Shown: positions 33,619-45,689 of the stretch, in pieces
How positions within the stretch are numbered: the stretch's first letter is position 1
Layout of the letters: the number at the start of each line of letters is the position of its first letter
Origin: Pristionchus mayeri
Lineage: Eukaryota > Nematoda > Chromadorea > Rhabditida > Neodiplogasteridae
DNA: 64,000 nucleotides
NCBI GenBank assembly: GCA_036245805.1
Contig: BTRK01000005.1
Span: 32,717,469 to 32,781,468 of the forward strand
Direction of reading: 5' to 3'
Notes under the pieces: model-generated
What the model saw: only the letters and a program-made list of their open reading frames with translations
Told to the model about the DNA's origin: nothing
Database searches by the model: none
Made by a program: the position numbers and the translations under genes

Positions 33619-34020
33619 TTGAACACTATTTGTCTGACAAATTATATTCGAAAACACATATGCACACATCTCAAAGGATATGATTCACTCTCTCGTGAAT
33701 CGAAAACACGATTCTGAAGCGGACTTTTCCATTTTCTTATCATCACTTCAGAGGACAAGAGTATAATGTGTTCTTCTCAGAGCAAGATATCGTTTATACA
33801 GGTGGCTCCAGGGGTCTACTCATCGAGGTGGGAATTGTTGCAGGGGCTCTTCCTGACGGAAACACTTCCGATCGATCCCAGAAGATGCTGGAATCGATTC
33901 GAAATTCTCAGTCCATGCGATATTAAGTGAAGGAGTAAACGTATCTCGATCTGAGTATTACTAGCTCAATTCACACTTTTCCTTGCCCAGAAGAAGAAAC
34001 GGAAATGAAGAATGTGGCTA
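33619..34020. other. Between Helitron-like element and chemoreceptor 3' end
   Basis: An open plus-strand stretch around 33782-33925 follows a TTTATACAG acceptor (GGSRGLLIEVGIVAGALPD), but no family is recognised and no partner exon was found. Not called as a gene. Confidence 0.3.
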
Positions 34021-37000
34021 TCATTCCCTTTCGCGAATACGAAAAATATTCATCTCATCGTACCTTCTTCTCATCGTTGCACTAGTAATAAGCAGAGCCC
34101 AGGGATTTACGAAAGCCATCGCGAAGTAGTGAATGATGTTGAGCGAGCGCATAGAATCGAGGAGGGGCTGCTGGAAAGCGACCATTGTCTTTACTCCATG
34201 ATACAATCTTTGAATTTTCACTGTAATAACGTCACAATATTATACAAAATAAGTTGAATGAGCCTAATGTTGTGTGACTCAGTTCGGTTTCTATGATGCG
34301 AATGTGCATTGCGTGATATTTTATGCTATTGTTTCCAACTTCTCCAACACGCAGCACGTTACGTATGTGTGCGTCAAACGTACGTCATACTATGTACCAT
34401 TTCCACATCTAACTATCTTGCAACAACATTAATCATCAATGAACTCACATTACTGTGCATCACAGCCACGTAACTAACGGAGAAATAGGCCGTGGCTGAG
34501 CAAAGCGTGAGAAAGGTCGAAAAGCCGACTATAGTAAGGACCAACTCCTGACGCCACTTTCGCGTGTGCGTTCGGTCATTTCTGAAATTTTTTGCATAAT
34601 TTTTGTATTATATGACAGCTAAATCAAAAGGAAGATGCGTACTTGTTTCTGCCGTTCAGCCGAAACAGCTTCCAAATGACTGAGAAATAGCACAGCGAGC
34701 AGAAAAGAGTGGATATCACGACAACGCACACGGCGTGGATTGCGTTTGCCTGCCATTGGAACAGGATGGTAGCGGTTTACGTCCACCCATCTAGCGTGTA
34801 TCTTGCAAATATTGTGGCTTCAACTGTAGGTTTCAATTTTGTTTCCCGTAAAACATCAGCCGCGATACCAAAGCCCCTCGTGGTAGAATGTACTATGACC
34901 TTTGCCAGAAAATCGATACATGTTTATCGCTCGAGACAGGGGTAGATCAAAGGAAGAGGGGAAGAGAGAAGGGAAGGGAAGACCATAGACCGAGAGAGAG
35001 GGAGAGAAAGAGGTCACAGGGAAGAAAGAGAGGAAGAGTGGCAATGAGGGAACGGAGATGACAGGCGATGGTAGCTTGCCATGGGGCAATGACTTGCTAC
35101 CAATTAATGGGCATGAAGCACAATTTAGTGAAAGTCAGTAAAATTGTCAGTGAATATATTATAATGTGAGGAAGAGTCGCAGCGTCGTCGCAAGAGAGGA
35201 AAAGAGAGAGAGAGAGAGTGAGAATAATTTAGTGACGATCATCGAAGAGCATCCGGTGATGGGGTTGTAGTACTTTAGGCTGAAAGAGATGCAAAGAGGA
35301 GGTTTGAGATAGACAATACAAAGGACTACTCTAACTATTCAACACAAGAAATGAGTATCTACGGGGCAACAATAATGAATAGAGTGGGGAAGGGAGTCTT
35401 CGTCGACCGGTTGGAAGTCTCTTGGCACTGGTTATAATCTTCTCCGAAGATCGCCGTCGCCGCTTCTCCTCGGAACGGAGCACTCGGGCTACCTATAAGA
35501 TGTTATTTGAATAATCCATAAAAAGGGGTTGCATTGGAGGAGCGTTGTAAGTTATCCGTAATTGTAGAATAAGATCAAGTCAAAGTAACGGTGACAGGTG
35601 CAGGGTTTTTTTAAAAAATTACTTGCATTGCCAATAATTCGAAGTTGGTGGCTAAGATAACTCTCTTATGAGAAGTATTCAGAGGCAATTGCATATTCAA
35701 TAATAATCTAAGGCTATCACTAACCTCATCCCATTCACAATCTTCTCCTTCTCCATCCTCGTGAAGCCGGCCTGCCAGCCGGGACTCTCGGGTCCTAGAA
35801 GTAGTCATTGGTGCTGTTATACTAAAATTACTCGGCACTCGCAGGTGCTTGAAAGGGGTGAGAGTAACTCGCAAGTTTATTCAATTTATCCTCAACTCTA
35901 CTCTATTTTTCGAGCACACCCAGTCTATGAGTCATTTTCCTCAAGTTACTCACGAGGGACCGATTAAACATTAAACATGGGTAAAAGTTAGAATTACTCG
36001 CAGAGCAAGAGTGCACGATGGACAATGCTCGAGTCAAGATCGTTAGTCAATGACAAAACGGACAATCAACCATACACTAATCTTCTTTTAAATATTGAAT
36101 CCGTTGGAGACTTACTACTTTCCATTTCTTCACCCTTTCCGTCCTCGCGTCGTCCTTCTCTATGATCGGTCGCGTGTTTCTAAAATAAATATGTTTTCCA
36201 TGATACGTATAATGCGGGACTGGGAATACGCTCGTGAATCACGAGTTGCCGGCCACGTAGTCCTAGTAGCCCGTTCGTGGCTGCTACGTCCCGGCTACGA
36301 AAACTACGTTGCCGACCACAAAAGCTACGTGGCTGGCTACTCGCGATGGATTGGAGCGACATTACAGTACAAGAAGCATACTCACCTCAGCCACAATAAA
36401 ATGATCCTCACGGAGATCTAAAGCTTAAATAAAGAGCATTAGTAATAACGGTAACCCCAGTCGGGGACGGAACACAACCGATAAACACTACATTCAAACA
36501 TCATTTATCGAAATAATTACAGATTAATAAGGATCAAGGATAGGCGTACAAGGAATGGTCGCGAGTATAAAGCGGAGTTTTTTTTGAACGAGATATACCG
36601 GGATCGAAACAGAATCAAATTCTAAGAACTTCTACGTTTCTCCATCTTACCCTCGCGACCATTCCTTGTTAGAATAAGCCTAAGCCTTCACAATCCTCTA
36701 TCTCAATATTGCCTAGACAGACATATATCATTACAAATAAAGATATCCCTCAAGGGGCGGATAAACCGTTTCAAACACTAGTTCAAACATCATTTATACG
36801 ACTGAAAAAGCGAGAACGAATATATAAATAAACCTTTGCGCTGTCCTGTAGAGATGGCGTCCTCTACCTCCCTCTATCGTCCTCGAATCGGGTCAGCTCA
36901 GGCTCTCAAGTATTTCGTTCGAAAAGGATGAAATATGGGGACTCACTTGCGTTGATTCCCCCCTGCTCGCTGTTGTAAGGATGACCTATTTAAACAAGAG

Positions 37001-39068
37001 GGTATTATCCAAAGATAACCCCCATAGAGGGACGCTGATACCATTATACGCAACGGAGGCACGATAAACAGTCACAACAGTATTTGACGCAAAATAATAT
37101 CGTTAGGACAGACCTGCACTAGTGGAATCCCTCTTACGAAAATTTCCTCGTGCCAACCTTCTTCCGGAACTCAGGCGATATGATATACTTACTCGAGATG
37201 CTTAGGACGAACTTGAGCCTGAACAAATCATTAAGCCTAGTAGACGCATGCTGCACTCACCGGCTTGTTTCGAGTTGTAGCAGAAGAGTTTAAGAGAGAG
37301 AGGCTAGTCTTGTCGCTTGCGCACGCATTCACCAATTGCTGCCGGCATGCGAAATAAGAGAAAACGTCTATAAAGACGGATTGCGGGACATCAATTTTAA
37401 TAGGAACGACCAAGAATAAGATTAGAAACATAAAAAATAATGAAATTAGACGATGATGACAATTACAACTTCACGCGCATACATGTATCATCGAGCAGAC
37501 AGAGCCAAACCCGCTAAAAACAAGAACCTACTCAATACCGATGAGGGCGGCTAATTTTTCAATCAAATTACAATTATTAATAATTAAAAATAACAATAAT
37601 TAGCATTTGAAAATTCAAAATCGCAGCGCGCGCGAAAAACGTTGGCTCCGCAGTGCCGTATAATAGGTAAAAGTAAGACGATCTGCATTACAGTATGCCC
37701 GATCACAAATTCAGCATCGTATTCTAACTTTTTATGCATATTTTGCTTAATTTTTAATTCCTTAAAATATAACATTAAAATAATATTTATTTTCGTTATA
37801 TATAAAATCTTCCATAAGTGAGGCACCCTCGAGACCCTCCAAACAATGATTTCATAGTCCCTTTACCTACATACAAGGAGAAGAATGAATGTGCTCGTTC
37901 TTTGACCAAGCCTACGTGGTAGATCACACCGGCGAGTCTCACCGAGGTCATGGTACTTTGTACCATGAAAAACAGCTACTATGAGCTCATAGTAGTAGTT
38001 CTCTCGTCGTCTCGTTCTCTCTGACATAACTCTTGTCTCTCGCTCTACCATGAGCTCTCACTCGTTTTCTCGAGTTCATGGTAGATCTAGAGAGTGTCTG
38101 CGCGCTCTCTCTTCCCCCACTCTCTCCTATCTCTCTTACAACTACCATGAGGTGCAATTGGTACGGCGGCAGAATGAACTAGACCCATTTCACACGACCC
38201 CTCAATCCCACTTCCGTTGAGAAAATTTGAAAGTGTTTGGGGAATTTGGAAGAAAATTAGATGGAAAATAATTCTACCTTCGTCGAGTCCGGATGTACCC
38301 ATCTGCCGACGGCGCCATTTGCTTTTACTCTAAAATCGAAATAGCGACCTGTGGATCAATTGTAGCATACCTAAATTCAATAGATGGTTGGAAAAAGAAG
38401 TGAATAGTGATCAAAAGAGGAAATAATATAGTAAATATGAAGAGGAAACAGATTGGAAATCGATCGCACCTCTGAAGGTTGCGAATATTAAAAATAATCT
38501 CGAGTAAATTCACCGTCATGAATTGTGAAAGCGGGAAATGAATGGCAACCAGTCGATTAGCGCTGACGAGAATTATTATGAAGATCTGAGCAATTAAAAA
38601 TATATTAATTAGTTAATACAAATATTGTCACCTGAGCATACAAGAAATAGTAAATGTAGTAGTAGCAGATATTAGGGATATTGTGATGGTTCAGCGTAAG
38701 AAGAAAGGACGAACCTGGACGTACACACTTTCGAAAAAAGTCGTATATATGGCATACCGAAAATTTGATCAACGTAGAGCCACTGGGCGAGAATGTACCA
38801 AACCACAGAGAGGACATCGAACAATCCCTGAATCGAACAATTCCAATGTTTTTGATAATCGCGTAAACTAACGAACCCCTATACAGAACATTTTGTAAAA
38901 GAAGGATGAATATGTAGGCGTATGCCGCTTCTTGTAGATCAGATACAGCTCCCTTCAATCGATAAACCTCTACTATAAACTGGTTTCTAGTCCTCACCTG
39001 AGGTAGAGAATGGAAGAAATGAATGCAAATGTGCAGAGGGGAATCCAATAGTCGGAACGGAACGCCAT
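34021..39068 (-). CDS. Serpentine (7TM) chemoreceptor, Srv/Srg-like, with giant intron
   Basis: The minus-strand start at 39068 lies two bases behind a TATACAG acceptor (MAFRSDYWIPLCTFAFISS). Then EVYRLKGAVSDLQEAAYAYI (about 38970-38895), GLFDVLSVVWYILAQWLYVD (about 38842-38770), NHHNIPNICYYYIYYFLYAQ, IFIIILVSANRLVAIHFPLS (about 38581-38518), FPICFLFIFTILFPLLITIH and VKANGAVGRWVHPDSTK (38327-38278). After about 3.4 kb come ANAIHAVCVVVISTLFCSLC (about 34750-34646), WRQELVLTIVGFSTFLTLC (about 34580-34453) and IIHYFAMAFVNPWALLI with a basic tail ending at 34021. The SANRLVAI motif after TM3 and the FVNPW motif in TM7 fit Srv/Srg-type receptors. If the 34.8-kb exon begins further upstream, a TAA at 34777-34779 breaks it. 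The halves could also be two broken genes. Confidence 0.6.
35380..37430 (-). other. Possible extra exons nested in the giant intron
   Basis: Several minus-strand stretches have good acceptors, donors and protein-like translations. They include a hydrophobic piece near 37430-37260 (LFLVVPIKIDVPQS), VILTTASRGESTQ (about 36985-36945), ISVRIILLWLRNTRP continuing IIEKDDARTERVKKWK (about 36420-36110), SPGWQAGFTRMEKEKIVNGM (about 35790-35730) and RGEAATAIFGEDYNQCQETS (about 35495-35390). I cannot link them in consistent phase or name a family. They may be a nested gene or alternative parts of the receptor gene. Confidence 0.3.
36549..36668. repeat. Small foldback element
   Basis: A perfect 17-bp inverted repeat CAAGGAATGGTCGCGAG (36549-36565) and its complement (36652-36668) enclose about 86 bp. 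Non-coding; looks like a short MITE. Confidence 0.7.
37949..38084. repeat. Cluster of three palindromes
   Basis: CATGGTAC-TTT-GTACCATG (37949-37967), CTACTATGAGCTCATAGTAG (37976-37995) and CTACCATGA to TCATGGTAG (38045-38084). All share the core (A)CTAYYATGAG. The word recurs at 38142-38150. It lies in the giant receptor intron. Confidence 0.7.
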
Positions 39069-39618
39069 CACTGTATAAAATGTCGAGTGTTTTGTACATG
39101 GAAGAGTAAATTGAGGCGGGATAACAACTGAAGCTTGATTTATGCTTGGCAGAGAAAGGTATGAATCTTGAGATACATAACACATTCTATGAACACGCAA
39201 TCACGATGTATGGCATTGGTCTTTTCAGAATAATGGGTATTTTTCTCTAGAACAGAACCTGGAAATTATTTAATTTTTTGAGAAACAAGGAGAAGACTAC
39301 ACGGGAAGAAGGAATCCCGCGCGAAAGAATATTGTATCCGCTGGACTGCGAGTTGTAGTACGTGCGAAAACTAAAGTATTCTATACCCGGAAGATTGGAA
39401 ATCGAGCAACGCAATTTCAAAGAAAGGATGAAGCTATATTGTTGCCACATTTTCAACGTTTTCGCTTCATTTGAAGGTGAGGAAGAGGAAATGGGCGCCT
39501 CGTGTTAAATCTTCGCACGCACTGGTTGAGAGACGAGAGGTGTCTATGTGGGGAGAATGTGACTAATATTCGAGTTCGATATTATTGTAGTTAGCGGTTC
39601 TGACATTTCCAATGAAAA
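39069..39618. other. Upstream region of chemoreceptor, no gene seen
   Basis: Probably the promoter of the minus-strand receptor. Minus-strand open frames here have no family match and are broken by stops. Confidence 0.4.
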
Positions 39619-41663
39619 TATGAGTGACTATCTGAGAGAACCGAGCAATATCACCTATAGGCCGTACAGCGAAAAATAAAGTTCTGATTTTAAGATGCCC
39701 CTAGGGGTAACTTTTCACGTAGAATTCGAAAATCGACCTTACGAAGCCGTATCTCTTACCCCTGCTTTCGTGTGTCGCGCTGAACCTGGGTGGTCGGTTT
39801 TTGTATTTTTTGAACGGCTCATCCAAACTTCATAAATGTATAGTAATTCTGAACGATCTCGACGAGATAAGCATTTTTACCGTTGGAAATGAAATGCTAG
39901 CTCATCTGCGGAAAAAGTTACGGTAATTTGAAAAATACAAATTTCTGCCCTGAAAAAGTGTTTCAACTTGTGTCATTTTAATCACCATTATTAGATTCCT
40001 CGTGAAAAGTTACCCTAATAGCCAACTTTTGGTGAAAAAATTCGTGCTTCAAAGGGGTCTCCTGAATCACAGAAGAGGAAAGTTAGTGATTTTTTTGCAA
40101 ATATGTCTATTTTTAAGAGGATCCACTGTGAACTCCGATTAAGTCTAGTCAGTTTATAGCTACACTTTGATAGGGGAAACATATAACGTACAAAACACGG
40201 GCATTATCTCAATTCGAAAAAATCGATTTTTATCATCTCGATTTTTCTCATATTTAGGCACATGCTAATTTTACTTAACGATCGGAATTCCTAATTTTCT
40301 GGGAAAATCTAGTAGAACGGACCAACATATGTCAGAAAAAGTTGAGCTGAGGGTCCTCATCCATCCGGAAGGTAGGTATATTTTTGCTTGAAAATGCAAA
40401 ATTGTGAGTGTCAGAAAATAACGAAAACAACATTTTAGCGTCATTTTATGAGAATCGATTAGATTTTACTTGTATACACCTTCCCCCAACTAAATTCCTC
40501 AAGCGTTATGCATTACAGCCGTAAATGAGCAGTTTTTGAAAAAAAATTAATTTTCAGGTGTCCAAAAAGTCATTTTTATTAGATTGAATATATGCTCCAT
40601 TTTGCAAGTGCATAATACTTGGCCTAAGTTGAATCAGTTGAATAATGTACAATATTATCCGATAGCCCTCGTAACTTCGATATTATCAATGAAACATATT
40701 TTTTTACGAGCGCGATATTGCATTTTCAAGCAACAATATACCTACCTTCCGGATGGATGAGGACCCTAAGCTCCCTAAGCTCCACAATCCCACAACAACA
40801 ATCCACAATCACAATCTCCACAATTTCTGATATATGTTGGTCCATTCTACTAGATTTGCCCAAAACAATTGGAATTCGAATCGTAAAGGAAAAGTAGCAT
40901 GTGCTTTTAGCATATGAGAAAGTAGCATATGAGAAAAATCGAGATGATAAAAATCGATTTTTTCGAATTGAGATAATGTCCGATTTTTGTACGTTATATG
41001 TTTCCCCTATCAAAGGGTAACTATAAACTGACTAGACTTAATCGGAGTTCACAGTGGATCCTCTTAAAAATAGACATATTTGCAAAAAAATCACTACCTT
41101 TCCTCTTCTGTGATTCAGGAGACCCCTTTGAAGCTCGATTTTTTTCACCAAAAGTTGGTTCCTAGGGTAACTTTTCACGAAGAATCTAATAATGGTGATT
41201 AAAATGACACAAGTTGAAACACTTTTTCAGGGCAGAAATTTGTATTTTTCAAATTACCGTAACTTTTCCCGCAGATGAGCTAGCTTTTCACTTCCAACAG
41301 TAAAAATGCTTATCTCGTCGAGATCGTTCAGAATTACTATACATTTATGAAGTTTGGATGAACCGTTCAAAAAATACAAAAACCGACCACCCAGGTTCAG
41401 CGCGACACACGAAATGAGGGGTAAGAGATACGGCTTCGTAAGGTAGATTTTCGATCTCTACGTGAAAAGTTACCCCTAGGGGCATCTTAAAATCAGAACT
41501 TTATTTTTCGCTGTACGGCCTCTGGTCAGTTCTCTCAGATAGTGCATAATACTTGGCCTAAGTTGAATCAGTTGAATAATGTACAAAATTATCCGATAGC
41601 CCTCTGGTCAGTTCTCTCAGAACTCTACGTGAAAAGTTACCCCTAGGGGCTAAGTCACTCATA
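39619..41663. mobile_element. 2-kb foldback element
   Basis: The outer ends are TATGAGTGACT (39619-39629) and AGTCACTCATA (41653-41663). The arms pair over about 900 bases each (39659-40580 with about 40740-41520), meeting near 40650-40740. The segment GCATAATACTTGGCCTAAG is present both in the centre (about 40608) and again near the right end (41544), so part of the element has been copied internally. No transposase is recognised. Confidence 0.8.
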
Positions 41664-42328
41664 TAGCACAAAAATGTTTCATATTTATCGATGATGCTTC
41701 ATATCATGTAGAATATCTACAAAGAATATGACAGTCAATTTTGGCTAGTTGTGGAATAGTTTGAGAAGTTTGCTGCCCGTTTTGTTCATCTTCGAGAGGG
41801 ATGGAGACTTGTGTAGATAGGCGAGTTTCGATGATTCCTTCAATCTTGAGGGAGAGCGGAGCGTCACTGAGAATGTCGACTTCCCTGAAGAGTGTGGTGC
41901 TAGTAACATCAACAACAAGTGATTCAATGCTGGCAATGCAACTAGAGTGGAGAAGTGTTTGTGAGAGAAATTCTCCCTTTCTACTCAAAAAATGATGATT
42001 GGATAGCATAATGGGCAAAAGCTGAGAGTCCAACTGGCATTACGTCGGATGATCATTGTCGGAACCTTCCGGATGATAACCAAAGACTTTTCTGCGTAAA
42101 TACTGCAGAGTGCACTATTTTTGGCTATCACCGCCCGCGTCCACAGATCCACCCACACCAAGGGGGTTAAGAAATGTTGGTAGTGATTAAAAATCGCGAA
42201 AGTAAAATCCCCCACCACGTGCACACAACACGGGCGGTTAGCCTTACGCATAGGTCGCTGATAACCTCAGGACAAACTGAACGCTTGGCGCGGGGGCGGC
42301 AAAGCACGCCTGTCGTGACACCCGAATT
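41664..42328. other. Spacer with unassigned minus-strand open frames
   Basis: Two overlapping minus-strand frames (42033-41704 and 42251-41985) are open but match nothing I recognise, and no splice signals tie them to the GTPase gene. Reported as unassigned. Confidence 0.3.
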
Positions 42329-44579
42329 CTACTTTCTACTTTCTTTCTTTTTCTTTACCCTGGAGGCCCGACGGTGATCATCCAACCTACTGCTGTTCAA
42401 CATCAAGGTAGACTTACGGGCAGAGATCTCGCTGTCACTGGAGCACAATCGAGTTGGCGATGGACTCCTTTTCTTGCCCACCATAGAGTTCAGGGCGCTT
42501 TCCACCACCTGAAATCGCTCATGCTTGTGGATACTTAACACATCCATAATGTATTTACTATCTATTACAACTAAAAGCCCTCGAATTATTGAGAAACGTA
42601 AACAACCTGACAAAGATCCGGAATATTTGGTTATTATACAACTCAACACAGGGGGGCATAAAGAGTTACAAACCCACTTCACATACAAAGAGTTCGAAAA
42701 CTTCGAATTACTCAGGTTATGTACACACACTTCCCGTCCCATCTGCTCAATGGTTCTTTGAAAGCTTGCAAAAGGAAGATGCTCACAAGGTATTCTCCTC
42801 ACCTCCTTCACTCCTCTGCCCTCTCCGGCGACGCAGCACTCGGCGAATAGCGCACCGTGCAGAGCAGCCACCCGTCGTCCCTCCTCCTCACTTACTACTC
42901 TGAAATGAACTTTCTCACATTCAATAGTATCATGATTCGCCAGTGTGTCCTATCCCCACTTATGCTATCCTGTACCGGCTACCCTGATGACGATCATTTC
43001 GCGATTCCCTATAGTTCCCACTCCTCCTCTCTTCCCATAAATTTCAATCCAGAAGGTTACAATTCTTTCAATATTTCTCAATCACATTTTCCACCTCCTC
43101 TCGTACTCTGATTCCCCCCCCCTGCTTTCTTCTTGTCCTTCCGCATTCCAGCCATTGCCCTACCACATCGCACTAACATTTATCTCCCCTGTCATTATTG
43201 TTCTCTCTCCCCCTTCCCACTGATTTTCTTGTGTTTTTCTTTCTCTCATCTTCTATTATATCACATCTCATACAATGACATTATTCATAAAGCAATACAA
43301 AACACCTGATTCATTATTGTAAAATGACATATTAGCACTCGCCGTTTTTTTCAGCCGATGTTAAATTATGTAATGTGGCGTTAATTATCACCAAAAAAAC
43401 AAAAATATGAAATTTGGGGTGTTAAAAAAATCACAATCGTTTCAAAATTTTGAATTCCCACAATTATCTACTTTTGCCCATATCTTTTTCCCCAGTGTTG
43501 TTAGAGGCTTGAAACCTCGTTTTTAGAATATTTTTGTAATTCAAAATTTAGATCCATACTCGCGTTTGCACAGGAATTTTTAACACCCAAAATTTCATTT
43601 TTCCGATTTTTTGGGGATATTTAACGTCGCATGAATGATATTTTCATTATCAACCACACTAACCAGTTATAGAAACATGAACCTCAATGCCTCTTCTTCT
43701 TCCCACCTGTATCTCTCCAGATCCGTTTTATTGCCTAGTAGCAGCGTCCGATGCTCCCTCGGACACTCCGAGTGCTCGTGCTTCCCCATTCTTTCCAGTA
43801 GCTTCTCGGCGAACCTGTGCACATTTTCATGTGTATGCCCCAACATGATATAATCGATGATTCGTGTATGCTCTAACGTTGTCATTTCGACAAAGCTAAA
43901 ACATTATGCAAAAGTGAATACAATTACATACGAGCGCGCATAAAAACAAGTACAACTTGCACGACTCACGATAGACTCTTGGAGCAGGTGATATCGTAGA
44001 CGACAATAAGAAGATCGCCCCAAGTCTGCCATCGGAGACACTCACGACTGCAAATGAACCTCTCAGATCTTTAATCTTAGGCATTTACGAATGATTTAAT
44101 AGATAGACACAAATGAATACCGAAAACTCATATCTTTAATCATGTTTCTTCATTGTTCATGTTGAGATAACGATTTATGAGTGGATGATTAGTTTGAAAA
44201 TTGATAATCACCTCTCGCAATCAACGGTGTCCATTAGACAAACGAGCACCGATTCGCCGCCGATGTTTTCCTCTTTGCAGTAGGTTTCCTCTGCAATTGA
44301 TTGATTGACTGAACACAACTGATGACAATTGACAATTCTGAAATTTGATAATCTCTCTCCCCAACCACGATAATCGCAACTCGTCTACTTTGCAGCATCG
44401 TTGCATATCGGGAGAGAGTAATTCGTACTTTTAACAAAATTGTTCTCACCAAGACTTCCATCGTACTCTCCGATGAATCTCCTCGTCATGTACTTCACGA
44501 TGAACGCTGATTTGCCGACTTGCGATTGGCCCAGGAGTGCGATGTGAATCTCCCGCTGAGGAGCATTGGGTGGTCTCAT
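42329..44579 (-). CDS. RERG-like Ras-family small GTPase
   Basis: The minus-strand start at 44579 lies shortly behind a TTGCAG acceptor. Exon 1 has the P-loop GQSQVGKSA and RRFIGEYDGSL, aligning with the RERG/RASL subfamily. The next exon reads EETYCKEENIGGESVLVCLM then DTVDCE where Ras proteins have DTAGQE (44297-44211). Then RECLRWQTWGDLLIVVYDIT (about 44050-43973), and a long exon from about 43892 with the base-binding GNKTDLE motif. Two last exons (about 42893-42808 and 42505-42329) carry VSEEEGRRVAALHGALFAEC and a basic tail HRRASRVKKKKESRK without a CAAX box. A MITE lies in the intron 42894-43666. Loss of the switch II Gly-Gln suggests little or no GTP hydrolysis. The insert between VVYDIT and NKTD is longer than usual. 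The gene looks intact. Confidence 0.85.
43373..43632. mobile_element. MITE in GTPase intron
   Basis: About 50-bp imperfect inverted ends: ATGTGGCGTTAATTATCACC (43373) against the complement of GGGGATATTTAACGTCGCAT (ends 43632), continuing through AAATTTGGGGTGTTAAAAA and its partner. Non-coding. Confidence 0.65.
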
Positions 44580-45689
44580 TGGGATTTGGTCTGCAATGTA
44601 ATCGTCTCAGGGAAAAATGAAGAGATGAGAGATGAACAATAGATGACTGATTGCTAGTAAATGCAATTAAGGAACTGCTGAGGAGTACAGAATGGAAGAC
44701 ATCTACAAAAAGCACAATGTGTAGGGAATGATTGACTCGAATACTGGAGAATTCGTGCAAAGTAAATAAGAGAGGACCACGAGGGAAATATTAGAGAGCA
44801 AGACGAAGAGGAGGGACGGAGTGTAAGGGAGAGAGGGAAGGAGGAGAGGGAAGAGGGGAGGAGGGAGGAGGAGAGGAGAGAATAGAGGAGTGGGAGAGAG
44901 GAGAGGAGAGGCTAGCATCGCACTGCTGATCGCCACAGTGTAATACTGAACAGCAGAGAGGACCGAGTGTCCTAGCGGCTGGCCCTTTCCTCTCGCTCTC
45001 CTCTTTCCCACACATTGTCATCAAATTTATCTTTCATATTGCCTATTCGGCTAATGGCCAATAAATGGCATGCAATGACATATTACATTTAGCGTTACAA
45101 TTCGAAGACGATGTCAAAGAACGCATCCATATTGTAATATTATAGTGCATAATATTTTAATCGAGATCACATTAAAATCACATTATTAAAGCATGTACAC
45201 GTAACACATGTATGTTGTTTATCTGGAGTGAAGAGGAGGAGCAATTGTATCGGATCTGCCTATTCTAAGTCGGTCTAAGTAGACCATGATAGTTTCGCTG
45301 CCCTGTAGAGCTGGAGGTATGGAGTGATCAAGCTGATTTCGTTGTTTCTAATCCGTTTGTCAGGCTTTCTAAAACCTTTTGACGATCGCTCAAAGAAAGA
45401 GAAAATACCTGAACATAGAAATGTATAACGCAAAGTGATCAGCACAGTGCACAAGGTATGATAGAAAATTAATGATCTTTTGTGTACAACACGTCGGGGA
45501 TTAGACTGATGACAACGACTGAGCACCATAGGAGTTTCTGAAAGCGGTGCTTGAACAGGGACGCTTTGGTATTAGCCAAAACGCGTGATTCTCTCAATTA
45601 TCTACGTTTTCCCTCCTTATGACTTCCCACTCTCAGTCCATCAATTGGCACAACGAATGCATACCACCTCACCTTCTCGTTCCCTGCAC
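44580..45689. other. Promoter region of GTPase gene and F-box gene; purine-rich tract
   Basis: 44785-44910 is almost pure A/G on the plus strand. A minus-strand ORF at 45275-45529 has no recognised family. The two neighbouring genes are divergent, so this 1.1 kb serves both starts. An alternative upstream start for the F-box gene exists at 45585. Confidence 0.4.

Noticed and set aside
36236..36345. Run of CTACGT/ACGTAG words coding YVAGY-like repeats on the plus strand
   Set aside because: Looked like a repetitive protein, but it is a short inverted-word tract in the giant intron with no splice or start context.
37863..38302. Minus-strand ORFs rich in Arg/Glu
   Set aside because: Produced by the palindromes and CT-rich tract; no splice logic.
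38270..38318. Gene start MAPSADGYIRTRR behind a TTTTAG acceptor
   Set aside because: In the phase set by the preceding receptor exon the same bases read VKANGAVGRWVHPDSTK, which fits the receptor better.
40726..41013. 95-codon ORF in the 2-kb foldback
   Set aside because: Inside the repeat arm; no similarity to a transposase and no start context.
44786..45011. Leu/Pro-rich minus-strand ORF resembling a signal peptide
   Set aside because: Arises from a simple purine-rich tract; low complexity.
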